Source: CAVRUF01 sp963716005 (GTDB taxonomy: Bacteria; Actinomycetota; Thermoleophilia; Gaiellales; Gaiellaceae). Taken from it: a stretch of 64,000 bases of DNA. The notes under the pieces were generated by a model that saw only the letters and a list, made by a program, of their open reading frames with translations, searched no databases and was not told where the DNA came from. Below are positions 24,692 through 33,373 of the stretch, piece after piece. Within the stretch, counting starts at the first letter, position 1. Every line of letters begins with the position of its first letter. The stretch lies in NCBI GenBank assembly GCA_963716005.1, contig OY970285.1, forward strand, positions 1 through 64,000, written 5' to 3'. The translations under genes were made by a program, and so were the position numbers.

Positions 24692-25788
24692 GCGGGCTCC
24701 TTCAGGACGCGGCCTTCGTGGGTGACGCAGGTGTCGCGGACGATCTCGTCCTCGAAGTCGAGGACCAGCTCGCCGTCCTTGACGATGAGCCCGAGGAAGC
24801 TCGTGACGTTCCGCGAGTACATCTGGCTCGCGTGGAACGGCATCGTCGCCGGCAGGTTCGTCTCGCCGACGATCGTGACGCCGTTCTTCACCACCGTCTC
24901 GTCCGCCACGGTTCCGGCGCAGTTGCCGCCCATCTCGGCGGCGAGGTCGACGATCACCGAGCCCGGCTGCATCGCGGCCACGGCCTCCTCGGTGAGGAGG
25001 AGCGGTGCGGGCTTGCCCGGGATGAGCGCGGTCGAGATCACGGCGTCCGACTCGGCCGCGTGGAGCTTCAGCAGCTCCTGCTGGCGGGCCTGCTCGTCTT
25101 CGCCGAGCGCGATCGCGTAGCCGCCGACCCCCTCGGCGCCTTCGACGTCGAGCTCGAGGAACGCCGCGCCGAGGCTCTCGACCTGCTCCTTCACGGCCGG
25201 CCGTACGTCGTAGGCGGAGACCACCGCGCCGAGCCGCCTTGCGGTCGCGATCGCCTGCAACCCCGCGACGCCGGCGCCGAGCACCATCACCTTCGCCGGG
25301 CGGATCGTGCCCGCGGCCGTCGTGAGCATCGGGAAGAACTTGCCGATCGAGCCCGCGGCGATCAGCACGGCCTTGTAGCCGGCGACCGTCGCCTGGGAGG
25401 AGAGCGCGTCCATCGGCTGCGCGCGCGTGATCCTCGGGATCGCGTCCATTGAGAAGCTCGTGACGCCGCGCTCGGCGAGCGCCTTCGCCAGCTCGGTCTC
25501 CACCAGGGGTTGGAGGAACGCGACCAGCGTCTGGCCGTTACGCAGCGCGCCGGCCCCGTCGACCTTGCCGATCCGGAGAACGAGGTCGGCCTGGGCGTAG
25601 AGGTCGTCCGCGGAGACGATCTGCGCGCCCGCGTCTTTGTAGGTCGCGTCGGGATAGGCGGCCGCCTCGCCCGCGCCGGTCTCGACGAGGACGTCCACGC
25701 CCGACTCGGTCTGGCGCCGCACGCCGTCCGGGACGAGCGCGACGCGCTGCTCGCCCGGAGCGGTCTCCTTGGGCACCCCGATCTTCAT
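24688..25788 (-). CDS. pntAA: NAD(P) transhydrogenase alpha subunit, NAD-binding part (PntA1/PntAA)
   Basis: 366 residues from the ATG at 25788 (MKIGVPKETAPGEQRVALVP), the standard start shared with alanine dehydrogenase. The catalytic-loop region is FSMDAIPRITRAQPMDALSS; the NAD-binding Rossmann motif is VMVLGAGVAGLQAIATARRL; the dimer region QARQQELLKLHAAESDAVI follows. It lacks the membrane tail, which is supplied by the next gene. It is the promoter-proximal gene of the operon, divergent from the DUF6457 gene 42 bp away. Confidence 0.95.
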   Translation of the reverse strand: MKIGVPKETAPGEQRVALVPDGVRRQTESGVDVLVETGAGEAAAYPDATYKDAGAQIVSADDLYAQADLVLRIGKVDGAGALRNGQTLVAFLQPLVETELAKALAERGVTSFSMDAIPRITRAQPMDALSSQATVAGYKAVLIAAGSIGKFFPMLTTAAGTIRPAKVMVLGAGVAGLQAIATARRLGAVVSAYDVRPAVKEQVESLGAAFLELDVEGAEGVGGYAIALGEDEQARQQELLKLHAAESDAVISTALIPGKPAPLLLTEEAVAAMQPGSVIVDLAAEMGGNCAGTVADETVVKNGVTIVGETNLPATMPFHASQMYSRNVTSFLGLIVKDGELVLDFEDEIVRDTCVTHEGRVLKEPA

Positions 25789-25830
25789 CGCGCGGAGTCT
25801 AAGTTGCGCCGGGCGGTAGGTTCTCCTCCA

Positions 25831-26062
25831 ATGGATGCCTGGCTCGAAGAAGCGATCGCGCGGATCGGCGGCGACGCCGGGGACTACGCGCTCACGGACG
25901 CCGAGGTTCGGACGCTCTTGTCGCTCGCGCGCGTGGCCGCGCACGAGAGCGGCGAGCGGATCAATGCGCCGCTCATCTGCTACCTCGTCGGCCTCGAGGT
26001 GGGGCGTACCGGCCGCTTCTCTCGGCGACGTGGCCGAAAAGGCCGCCGGCGAACCTCTGTAA
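25831..26062 (+). CDS. DUF6457-like small protein, one frameshift
   Basis: Starts ATG 25831 (MDAWLEEAIARIGGDAGDYA). It contains LTDAEVRTLLSLARVAAHES and INAPLICYLVGLEVG, the signature of the ~80-residue DUF6457 family often encoded beside molybdenum-cofactor or nucleotide enzymes. As read, the frame runs on without a stop into the SDR gene. Removing one C at about 26013 gives the expected ending ASLGDVAEKAAGEPL and a TAA-type stop at 26062, 76 residues. Biochemical role unknown. Confidence 0.7.
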
Positions 26063-26361
26063 TTCGGCTCAAACCCGCCGGAAGCGCCTCCCCGATTCGG
26101 GTAATTAGCAGGTATTTTTGCTATTCGTGCGGTTTGCATCGGGCCCCGGACGGCTATCCGAAGGCCAGGTGTGCTTGCAAGGATCCCACCGACGACGACA
26201 GTCGGCGTGGGTCTCGCCGCAGCCGCGTCCTTCTCTCGACCGACGTCGCCGCAGCGAGTTGGGGGTCGTCGCCACAGCCGCGACGGCAAGCCGCAGGCCC
26301 CCGGGGCGGTCCCTCTCCGTTCCGCCTCGGGGGCGGCCCCTACCACGCTAAGCTCGCCGAC
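26063..26361 (+). other. Structured intergenic region upstream of the SDR operon
   Basis: 299 bp without a gene. It includes an unusually AT-rich patch (26101-26135) with hairpin AATTAGCA...TGCTATT (26103-26125), a CCCACCGAC/GTCGGCGTGGG stem (26185-26211) and a strong 13-bp stem GCCCCCGGGGCGG / CCGCCTCGGGGGC (26297-26309, 26322-26334; one G-T pair) just before the SDR start. It could be a structured leader RNA or terminators between two units. No known riboswitch core was recognised. Confidence 0.4.
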
Positions 26362-27129
26362 GTGCCCGACCTGGATGGACGCACCGCAGTCGTCACCGGC
26401 GCCTCGAGCGGCATCGGCCGGGCGACCGCGCTCGCGCTCGCCGGAGCGGGCGCGCAGGTCGCGCTCGGCGCCCGCCGGGTGGAGAAGCTCGAGGGCGTGC
26501 TCGCCGAGCTTCCCGGCGAGGGCCACTTCGCGCTCCCGCTCGACGTGACCGACGAGGCGAGCGCCGAAGCGTTCGTCTCCGGGGCGGCCATGCAGCTCGG
26601 CGGCCGGATCGACATCCTCGTGAACAACGCGGGTCTCGCGCTCGGGCGCACCGCGATCGCCGACGGCTCGAGCGAGGACGACGCGGTCGTGTGGGAGACG
26701 AACGTCATGGGCCTCGTTCGCCTGACGCGCCTCACCCTGCCGCACATGGAGGACTGGCGCGGGCACGTCGTCAACCTCGGCTCGTGGGCCGGGCGGGAGG
26801 CGTACGCGCTGGGCGGCATGTACGTCGCGTCGAAGTACGCGGTGCGCGCGCTCACGGCTGTGCTGCGCAAGGAGCTCGTCGGCCGCATCCGGGTTTCCAC
26901 CATCGATCCGGGCATGGTCGGCGACACGGAGTTCTCGGACGTGCGCTTCGGCGGGGACACGTCCAGGAAGGACGCGGTCTACGCGGGCGTGCGCTACCTG
27001 ACGCCCGAGGAGATCGCCGATTGCATCCTCTGGGTGGTCACGCGGCCGGACCACATGGTCATCGACGAGATGGTCGTGAAGCCGCTGCAGCAGGCGACAC
27101 AGGATTCCATCGTCCGCGATCAGGTGTAG
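26362..27129 (+). CDS. Short-chain dehydrogenase/reductase (YdfG-like)
   Basis: 255 residues from a GTG at 26362 (MPDLDGRTAVVTGASSGIG). Cofactor loop TGASSGIGR; NNAG in DILVNNAGLALGR; catalytic Ser-Tyr-Lys in VNLGSWAGREAYALGGMYVA then SKYAVR; substrate loop DPGMVGDTEFSDVRFGGD. These place it near YdfG/serine 3-dehydrogenase type classical SDRs that reduce 3-hydroxy acids with NADP. The frame is open far upstream, but similarity to the family begins at this GTG. Eight bases separate it from the debranching enzyme gene. Confidence 0.88.
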   Translation: MPDLDGRTAVVTGASSGIGRATALALAGAGAQVALGARRVEKLEGVLAELPGEGHFALPLDVTDEASAEAFVSGAAMQLGGRIDILVNNAGLALGRTAIADGSSEDDAVVWETNVMGLVRLTRLTLPHMEDWRGHVVNLGSWAGREAYALGGMYVASKYAVRALTAVLRKELVGRIRVSTIDPGMVGDTEFSDVRFGGDTSRKDAVYAGVRYLTPEEIADCILWVVTRPDHMVIDEMVVKPLQQATQDSIVRDQV

Positions 27130-27137
27130 GGGCGCTC

Positions 27138-29222
27138 ATGGCGCTGACGATTCTCGAAGGGTCGACCTTCTGCGTCTGCGACGAGCTCGGCGATCTCGAC
27201 GAGACGACCGCCGGGCTCTTCGCGAGCGACACGCGCTTCCTCTCGCGCTGGATCCTGACCGTGAACGGCGAGCGGCCGCTGCTTCTCTCCTCCGACCGGG
27301 TCGACTACTTCTCGGCGGCGTTCTACTCGCGCAACCCGATCGCGGGCGGGCTCGGCCAGGACGAGCTCTCGATCGCGCGCGAGCGATTCGTCGGCGACGG
27401 GATGCAGGACCACGTGGTCGTTCGCAACTACTCCAGCCGGCGGCTCGAGTTCGAGCTCGCCTTCGAGGTGGGCACCGACTTCGCGGACATCTTCGGCGTG
27501 AAGGACTGGGACTTCGCGCTCGGCGACCCGGAGAACGCCGATCCGCTGCCCGACCTCGCGCCGCTCGCGTTCGATGCGGCCGAGACCGCGATCACCCTGT
27601 CCGACTCGAACGGCCAGCCCGGCGGCGTGACGCAGCTCTTCTTCTCGGCGCCCGGCGAGATCGACGGCTCGACGATGCGCTACCGCCTGGCGCTCGACCC
27701 CGGCGAGTCGTGGCGGCTTCGGGTCGACGTGACCGTCTCGCCCGAAGGGACGCGCGACACCGACACCGGCGCGGAGCAGCGCTTCGGCGCCGAGCTCGAG
27801 CGCGTGCGCGCGTCGCTCCAGGCCTGGCGGATGCAGGTGCCGCAGCTTCGCGCCAGCTGGCCGCCGCTCCATTCGGCGTTCGACCGCTCCGTCGCCGACC
27901 TCGCCTCGCTGCGCATGCACGAGAGCGCCGCGGGAGGGCAGCTCTTCGCCGCGGGGATGCCGTGGTTCATGGCCGTGTTCGGGCGCGACACGCTGATCAC
28001 GTGCCTCCAGACGCTCATCTTCGGACCCGAGTTGGCGCGCAACGCCCTGGTCGCGCTCGCCGGCCTCCAGGCGACGGAGGACGATCCGTTCGCCGACGCC
28101 GAGCCGGGGAAGATCGTCCACGAGGTCCGCACGGGCAAGGCCGCGAAGACCTGGTTCCCGCGCTACTACGGCACGGTCGACGCGACGCCGCTCTTCCTCA
28201 TCCTCCTCTCGGAGGTGTGGCGCTGGACGGACGACGCAGCGTTCGTCCGAAACCTGCGCGAGCCCGCGATGCGCGCGCTCAACTGGATCGACGAGTACGG
28301 CGATCTCGACGGCGACGGCTTCGTCGAGTACCACCGCCGGTCGGAGCGCGGGCTCGAGAACCAGTCGTGGAAGGACTCGCACAACTCGCAGCTCTTCCAC
28401 GACGGACGCCAGGCGACCGGGCCGATCGCGGCCTGCGAGGTGCAGGGCTACGTCTACGACGCGAAGCTCCGCATGGCGGAACTGTCGCGCGAGGTGTGGC
28501 GCGACCGCGAGCTTGCCGACCGGCTCGAAGGCGAGGCGGCCGAGCTGCGGGACCGGTTCGACGCGGCCTTCTGGTGCGAGGAGCGCGGCGGGTTCTACGC
28601 GCTCGCACTCGACGGGGAGAAGAACCGCGTCGACTCGCTCACCTCGAACATCGGCCATCTCCTGTGGAGCGGGATCGTCCCTGACCATCGCGTGGACGCT
28701 GTCGTCGATCGCCTCATGGGCGAGGAGCTCTGGTCTGGGTGGGGCGTGCGGACGATGTCGACCGCGGACGCCGGCTACAGCCCGCTCACGTACCACAACG
28801 GAACCGTCTGGCCCCACGACAATTCGCTCATCGCGCTCGGCCTCGCGCGGGCCGGCCGCTGGCCCGAGGCGCACCGGATCGCGCGCCGTTCGATCGAGGC
28901 GGCCTCGCACTTCGGCCACCAGCTCCCCGAGGTGTTCGCGGGCTTTCCGCGCAGCGAGACGCCGTTCCCGATCGCGTACCCGACCGCGGCCCGTCCGCAG
29001 GCCTGGGCCGCGGCGACACCGGTGCTGCTCCTCCAGGTGCTGCTCGGCCTTCAGCCGGATCACGGGCGCCAGGCGCTCGAGACGGTCGCGCCACCGGAGT
29101 TGCCTTCCTGGGCGGGCGCGCTCAGACTCTCCGGCGTGCGGGCCTTCGACCGGATCTGGAACGTCGTCCTCGCGGAGGGGCATGTCCGCGTCGAGGAGAC
29201 CGAGACGCCCGAGCTGGAATGA
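27138..29222 (+). CDS. Glycogen-debranching-type amylo-alpha-1,6-glucosidase family enzyme
   Basis: 694 residues. The N-terminal domain (about 1-220) matches the glycogen-debranching N-terminal region: STFCVCDELGDLDETTAGLF, then SDTRFLSRWILTVNGERPL. The C-terminal ~430 residues form an (alpha/alpha)6 glucosidase: AGMPWFMAVFGRDTLITCLQ, then VEYHRRSERGLENQSWKDS, and SPLTYHNGTVWPHDNSLIA. The acidic residues of these blocks are candidate catalytic groups. Cytoplasmic, as no signal peptide is seen. It overlaps the GT4 gene by four bases; such pairs often act in trehalose, glycogen or compatible-solute glycoside metabolism (inference). Confidence 0.88.
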   Translation: MALTILEGSTFCVCDELGDLDETTAGLFASDTRFLSRWILTVNGERPLLLSSDRVDYFSAAFYSRNPIAGGLGQDELSIARERFVGDGMQDHVVVRNYSSRRLEFELAFEVGTDFADIFGVKDWDFALGDPENADPLPDLAPLAFDAAETAITLSDSNGQPGGVTQLFFSAPGEIDGSTMRYRLALDPGESWRLRVDVTVSPEGTRDTDTGAEQRFGAELERVRASLQAWRMQVPQLRASWPPLHSAFDRSVADLASLRMHESAAGGQLFAAGMPWFMAVFGRDTLITCLQTLIFGPELARNALVALAGLQATEDDPFADAEPGKIVHEVRTGKAAKTWFPRYYGTVDATPLFLILLSEVWRWTDDAAFVRNLREPAMRALNWIDEYGDLDGDGFVEYHRRSERGLENQSWKDSHNSQLFHDGRQATGPIAACEVQGYVYDAKLRMAELSREVWRDRELADRLEGEAAELRDRFDAAFWCEERGGFYALALDGEKNRVDSLTSNIGHLLWSGIVPDHRVDAVVDRLMGEELWSGWGVRTMSTADAGYSPLTYHNGTVWPHDNSLIALGLARAGRWPEAHRIARRSIEAASHFGHQLPEVFAGFPRSETPFPIAYPTAARPQAWAAATPVLLLQVLLGLQPDHGRQALETVAPPELPSWAGALRLSGVRAFDRIWNVVLAEGHVRVEETETPELE

Positions 29223-30247
29223 AGGTCGCGGTCCTCAGCCCGGTGTGGTTCCCGGTTCCGCCCACGGGCTACGGGGGGATCGAGTGGGTCGTCTCGCTCC
29301 TCGCCGACGGGCTCGCGGACGCCGGCCACGACGTCACGCTCTTCGCCTCGGGCGACTCGCGCACGCACGCGAAGCTCGTCTCCGCCTTCCCGGAGCCGCC
29401 GCTGAACCCGATCGGGACGTCCTGGATCGAGCTCCACCACGCCCTGCCCTGCTACGAGCACGCGGACGAGTTCGACGTCATCCACGACCACTCGTCGCAG
29501 CTCGTGTCGATGATGGGCGGCCTCATCTCGACGCCGGTCGTCCACACCGTGCACGGCCCGCTCGACGACATCCAGCTCGGGAACTACCGCGGCCTCGCGA
29601 AGCTCGCGCCACAGGTCGGGCTCGTCTCGATCTCGATGAACCAGCGCGAGCCGGGTCCGGATCTCCCGTGGGTGGCGAACGTCCCGAACGCGCTCGACCT
29701 CGACGCGTTCCCGTTCCACTCCGAGCGCGGCGAGTACCTGCTCTACCTCGGCCGCCTGAGCCCGGACAAGGGGGCGCACCGGGCGATCGAGATCGCACGC
29801 GAGGCAGGTCTCCCGATCAAGCTCGCCGGCAAGAAGCGCGAGCATCTCGAGCAGCAGTACTTCGACGAGCTGGTGGCGCCGCTTCTCGGCGAGGACGCCG
29901 AGTACGTGGGCGAGACGAGCCACGCGACGAAGGTCGACCTGCTCCAGAACGCGCGCGCCACGCTCTTCCCGATCGACTGGGAGGAGCCGTTCGGCCTCGT
30001 CATGATCGAGTCGATGGCCTGCGGCACTCCGGTGATCGCGACCCGGCGCGGCGCCGTCCCCGAGGTAGTCGACCACGGCCGCAGCGGGATCATCGTGGAC
30101 GACTATCGCGAGATGGTGGCGGCGATCGCCGATGCCGACCGCATCGAGCCGGAGGAGTGCCGTCGCGCTGCCGAAGAGCACTTCTCGACCGGGCGGATGG
30201 TCGCCGACTACGTCGCCGTGTACGAAGCGCTACTCGAGATGGAGTGA
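29219..30247 (+). CDS. GT4-family glycosyltransferase
   Basis: 342 residues (MKVAVLSPVWFPVPPTGYGG). The N-terminal GT-B domain has the glycine loop GYGGIEWVV and DVIHDHSSQL. The donor domain has YLGRLSPDKGAHRAIEIARE, then EEPFGLVMIESMACGTPVIA with the conserved EX7E pair. Retaining sugar transfer from a nucleotide sugar is expected. ATGA coupling with the debranching enzyme implies a common pathway. The acceptor is unknown. Confidence 0.9.
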   Translation: MKVAVLSPVWFPVPPTGYGGIEWVVSLLADGLADAGHDVTLFASGDSRTHAKLVSAFPEPPLNPIGTSWIELHHALPCYEHADEFDVIHDHSSQLVSMMGGLISTPVVHTVHGPLDDIQLGNYRGLAKLAPQVGLVSISMNQREPGPDLPWVANVPNALDLDAFPFHSERGEYLLYLGRLSPDKGAHRAIEIAREAGLPIKLAGKKREHLEQQYFDELVAPLLGEDAEYVGETSHATKVDLLQNARATLFPIDWEEPFGLVMIESMACGTPVIATRRGAVPEVVDHGRSGIIVDDYREMVAAIADADRIEPEECRRAAEEHFSTGRMVADYVAVYEALLEME

Positions 30248-30249
30248 GC

Positions 30250-30528
30250 ATGCACGTTCTGAGAGTGGAGCACGCAACGCCCGACTTCGACATGTGGAAG
30301 CAGGCGTTCGAGAACGATCCGATCGGGCGCGAGGCCGGCGGTGTGGGCGCGTACCGGATCTACCGCGCCGCCGACGACCCGAACTACGTCTACATCGATC
30401 TCGAGTTCGCGACCGCCGCAGAGGGCGAGGCGTTTCACGAGAAGCTGAAGGAGCTGTGGAGCCGCGTCGACGTGATGCGGAACCCGACCGCCCGTCTGGT
30501 CGAGGTCGCCGACACGCACGAGTACTAG
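30250..30528 (+). CDS. Small protein resembling the antibiotic-biosynthesis-monooxygenase fold
   Basis: 92 residues (MHVLRVEHATPDFDMWKQAF) with the ferredoxin-like dimeric alpha/beta-barrel pattern: VEHATPDFDMWKQAFENDP, AYRIYRAADDPNYVYIDLEF, then AFHEKLKELWSRVDV. Members of this superfamily are small dimers with diverse or no catalysis. It starts two bases after the GT4 stop, so it belongs to the same transcript. No specific function assigned. Confidence 0.65.
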   Translation: MHVLRVEHATPDFDMWKQAFENDPIGREAGGVGAYRIYRAADDPNYVYIDLEFATAAEGEAFHEKLKELWSRVDVMRNPTARLVEVADTHEY

Positions 30529-30535
30529 AAGGGCG

Positions 30536-30572
30536 GCACCCGGGCCCCGTGGTGGATCCGGAGCCCGGGTGC
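30536..30572. terminator. Convergent-gene terminator hairpin
   Basis: GCACCCGGGC (30536-30545) and GCCCGGGTGC (30563-30572) form a perfect 10-bp stem between the plus-strand operon ending at 30528 and the minus-strand gene ending at 30583. It can serve both strands. Confidence 0.7.
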
Positions 30573-30582
30573 GATGGGGGCG

Positions 30583-31683
30583 CTATCCCGTGTAGGGCAC
30601 GAGAGCGCGGGCGACGAGAATCGCCATCTCCTCGTCGGGCGCGACGATCGCCACGACGAGGCCGTTCGAGCGGAGGAGCGCCGTCGAGCCGGAGAGCAGC
30701 GCGGTTCTCTCCTCCGGCACGTAGTTGTGGACGCCGGCCAGCATGGTCAGGCCCTCCGCGGGGGTGGCCGACTCGATGATCTCCGCGTGCGGCATCGGCG
30801 GCGAGCCGTACATGAGGCTCAGGGCCGAGACGGGGCCGTCGGTGGAGGGGATGGTGAGCTTCCGCGCGGAGTCGAGCGGGTAGCCGTGGAGATCCGGGCC
30901 GGCCCACACCGCTTCGGTGCCGAGGACCGACGCCGCATCGGCGAGATCGACCTCTGGGCCGGGCTGCGCGGACACGTCCATCAGGCCGCGCGTGCCCTGC
31001 TGCCCGCCGAGCGGCGCCGAGCCGGACTCGAGCGTCTCGTAGGCGAGGATGCGGTTCAGCAACGGCATTCCGCCCTGGTCGATGCGGATCGTGACCGGCT
31101 TGTAGGTCTCCTTGGACACGGCCACTTCGTGGCTGGGGGCGATCTCGATCCAATAGACCGGCGTTCCCTCGAAGGCGTCCTCACGGACGACCCGGGCGTC
31201 GCCGGACTCGAGCGCCTCGCGGTAGCCGGCGCCGAGGCTCGCGTAGACCTCGGTCGCATGCTCGGGGATCTCGCCGCCGCGGAAGACGCCGTCGGACTGC
31301 ACGACGCCGTCGAAGGTCTCGGTCTCGCGCAGGAGCTTGCCCGGCTCGAACCAAACCTCGTGCTGGGCCCGGATCTCGGTCCGCTCGCCGGTGTCGAGAT
31401 CGACCAGCGCGTGCTGCAGGTCGCTCTCGTAGACGATGTGGAGCACCGATCCGGTACCGGTCGCCGCTAGCGCGCGGTCGATCACGGTCGGGCTGGATCC
31501 GCCGGCGGGCCAAAACGCGACGGTGGCTGCGATGAGCGCGACGAATGCCGCCGCGAAGGCGAGCCGGACGGGGGCGTAGAGCGGTCGCCGGGCGACACCG
31601 GCGTCGGCGACGACGCGGCTCCAGTCGCCGGCCCCGGCGTAGGGCGGGGTCATCAGGTCGAGCTGTTCTGCGATGTCGGTCAT
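30583..31683 (-). CDS. Membrane-anchored extracytoplasmic protein, probable anti-sigma partner
   Basis: 366 residues: a short cytoplasmic N-terminus (about 1-38), one membrane span (LAFAAAFVALIAATVAFW, about 42-60) and a ~300-residue outer domain. That domain has features of LolA/RsgI-like lipid-binding beta-folds (VYWIEIAPSHEVAVSKETYK, PVTIRIDQGG). Its ATG overlaps the stop of the ECF sigma gene (ATGA), the usual sigma/anti-sigma arrangement. There is no HxxxCxxC zinc motif in the N-terminus, so any sigma-binding mode would be non-ZAS. The role is inferred from position. Confidence 0.65.
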   Translation of the reverse strand: MTDIAEQLDLMTPPYAGAGDWSRVVADAGVARRPLYAPVRLAFAAAFVALIAATVAFWPAGGSSPTVIDRALAATGTGSVLHIVYESDLQHALVDLDTGERTEIRAQHEVWFEPGKLLRETETFDGVVQSDGVFRGGEIPEHATEVYASLGAGYREALESGDARVVREDAFEGTPVYWIEIAPSHEVAVSKETYKPVTIRIDQGGMPLLNRILAYETLESGSAPLGGQQGTRGLMDVSAQPGPEVDLADAASVLGTEAVWAGPDLHGYPLDSARKLTIPSTDGPVSALSLMYGSPPMPHAEIIESATPAEGLTMLAGVHNYVPEERTALLSGSTALLRSNGLVVAIVAPDEEMAILVARALVPYTG

Positions 31684-32186
31684 GTCTTGATCTCCTCGGA
31701 GATGCTCTCCAGGTTGGCGCGGGCCGCGTGCAAGGTCGCGGACACGGTTCCGACCGCGATTCCGAGGGCTTCAGCGATCCCTGCGTAGTCGAGGTCGGCG
31801 TAGTAGCGGAGGAAAAGCGCGGTCCTCTGGCGCTCCGGCAGCGCTGCGACCGCGGCTGCGACGGCGCCCGGCTCGTGATGGCCGTTGGGCGAGTCGGCGC
31901 GGTCGAGGCTCACGTCCGGAGTCGGGACGTAGCGGGCCTCGGCTGTGCGGCGCTTGCGGGCCTCGTTCAGGACGATCCGGCACACCCAGCCGGGAGCGGA
32001 GTCGCGATCGCGCAGCTTCCTGCGCTTGCGGACGGCCTTCACGAACGCGTCATGGACGGCGTCCAGCGCGGCCTGCTCGTTCCCGGTGATCGCGGTCGCG
32101 AGGCGAACGAACGATGCGAACCGTTCGCGGTAGACGGCCTCGATCGCTGCGAGATCCGGATCGGAATTGCGTCGCCACACACCCAA
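31680..32186 (-). CDS. ECF-type RNA polymerase sigma-70 factor
   Basis: 168 residues from a TTG at 32186, five bases after GGGAGGGG; a GTG at 32180 is the alternative. Sigma-2 region about 18-85 (AIEAVYRERFASFVRLATAI, then APGWVCRIVLNEARKRR). Sigma-4 region about 112-165 (ALPERQRTALFLRYYADLDY, AGIAEALGIAVGTVSATLHA). The variable linker (RYVPTPDVSLDRADSPNG) fits ECF factors related to SigE/Sig-J-type groups. It is co-transcribed with the membrane protein downstream. The regulon and signal are unknown. Confidence 0.9.
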   Translation of the reverse strand: MGVWRRNSDPDLAAIEAVYRERFASFVRLATAITGNEQAALDAVHDAFVKAVRKRRKLRDRDSAPGWVCRIVLNEARKRRTAEARYVPTPDVSLDRADSPNGHHEPGAVAAAVAALPERQRTALFLRYYADLDYAGIAEALGIAVGTVSATLHAARANLESISEEIKT

Positions 32187-32212
32187 ACGATCCCCTCCCG
32201 GGGTCGCGGTGT

Positions 32213-33373
32213 TTAGTCCGAGGCTGCGCCGGCCGCGGCCGGAACCTTCGCGAGCGCCTGCTCGAGATCCGCGATCAGGTCGTCGGCGGACTCGATCCCG
32301 ACGGAGAGCCGGATGAGCGTGTCGGGCACTGCGAACGGCGAGTCGGCCGTGGACGCGTGCGTCATGAGGCCGGGATGCTCGATGAGGCTCTCGACGCCGC
32401 CGAGGCTCTCGCCGAGCTGCCAGACCTTCGTGGCGCCCGCGACGGTCAGGGCGTCCTCCTTGGTGGCGAGGAGGAACGAGATCATCCCGCCGAAGTCCGA
32501 CATCTGCGCGGCCGCGAGCTCGTGGCCGGGATGGTCGGGGAGACCGGGGTAGTAGACCTTCGTGACCGCCGGGTGCTCGTTCAGGAACGGCGCGATGCGG
32601 TGCGCGTTCTCGCAGTGCTGGCGCATCCGCACGGCGAGCGTCTTCAGGCCGCGGAGCACGAGCCACGAGTCGAACGGTCCGGGCACGCCACCCATCGAGT
32701 TCTGGAGGAACTTGATCCGCTCGGCGACGGACGGGTCGTTCATGGCCGCGAAGCCGCCGACCACGTCGGAATGGCCGCCGATGTACTTCGTGGTCGAGTG
32801 GACGACGATGTCCGCGCCCAGCTCGAGCGGGCGCTGGAGGTACGGCGTCGCGAAGGTGTTGTCGACGACGACCAAGGCACCCACCGCATGCGCGACTTCC
32901 GCGACCGTGCGAATGTCGACGACGTTGAGGAGCGGGTTCGTCGGCGACTCGAGCCAGACCATCTTCGTGTTCTCCTCGAGCGAGTCCGCCAGGCGCGTGT
33001 TGCACTCCTCGGTCGAGAGGTAGTCGAAGAGGTAGCCCTTGGGCGCGAGCACCTTGTCGAAGAGCCGGTAGGTGCCGCCGTATACGTCGTTCACGGCCAC
33101 GATCCGGTCGCCCGGGTTGAGGAGCTGCGTGATCGTCGTCTCCGCCGCCATCCCCGAGCTGAAGGCGAAGCCGTGGTCGGCGCTCTCGAGCGACGCGAGG
33201 CACTCCTCGAGCGCCTTGCGCGTCGGGTTGGCGCTCCGCGCGTAGGCGTAGCCCTTGTGCTGTGCGACCTCCTCCTGGATGAACGTGGAGGTCTGGTAGA
33301 TCGGCACCGCTACGGCACCGGTGGTCGGATCGGGCTCCTGCCCTTCGTGGATGGCGCGCGTCTCGAAGTCCAA
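32213..33373 (-). CDS. Cystathionine gamma-lyase / gamma-synthase (PLP)
   Basis: 386 residues from a TTG at 33373 (MDFETRAIHEGQEPDPTTGA). Cys/Met-metabolism PLP fold: YQTSTFIQ, YARSANPTR, SSGMAAETT, the aspartate in VVVDNTFATPYLQ and the PLP lysine in VVHSTTKYIGGHSD; LQNSMGGVPGPFDSWLVLRG is family-conserved. Gamma-lyase and gamma-synthase cannot be separated by eye. The operon with cystathionine beta-synthase favours gamma-lyase and reverse transsulfuration (homocysteine to cysteine). Its first 64 bases overlap the 3' end of the YcaQ-like gene. Confidence 0.9.
   Translation of the reverse strand: MDFETRAIHEGQEPDPTTGAVAVPIYQTSTFIQEEVAQHKGYAYARSANPTRKALEECLASLESADHGFAFSSGMAAETTITQLLNPGDRIVAVNDVYGGTYRLFDKVLAPKGYLFDYLSTEECNTRLADSLEENTKMVWLESPTNPLLNVVDIRTVAEVAHAVGALVVVDNTFATPYLQRPLELGADIVVHSTTKYIGGHSDVVGGFAAMNDPSVAERIKFLQNSMGGVPGPFDSWLVLRGLKTLAVRMRQHCENAHRIAPFLNEHPAVTKVYYPGLPDHPGHELAAAQMSDFGGMISFLLATKEDALTVAGATKVWQLGESLGGVESLIEHPGLMTHASTADSPFAVPDTLIRLSVGIESADDLIADLEQALAKVPAAAGAASD

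Noticed and set aside
25831..27129. A single fusion protein of the DUF6457 region and the SDR
   Set aside because: The linker is low-complexity, the DUF6457 ending appears in another frame after a one-base shift, and the intergenic DNA has strong hairpins.
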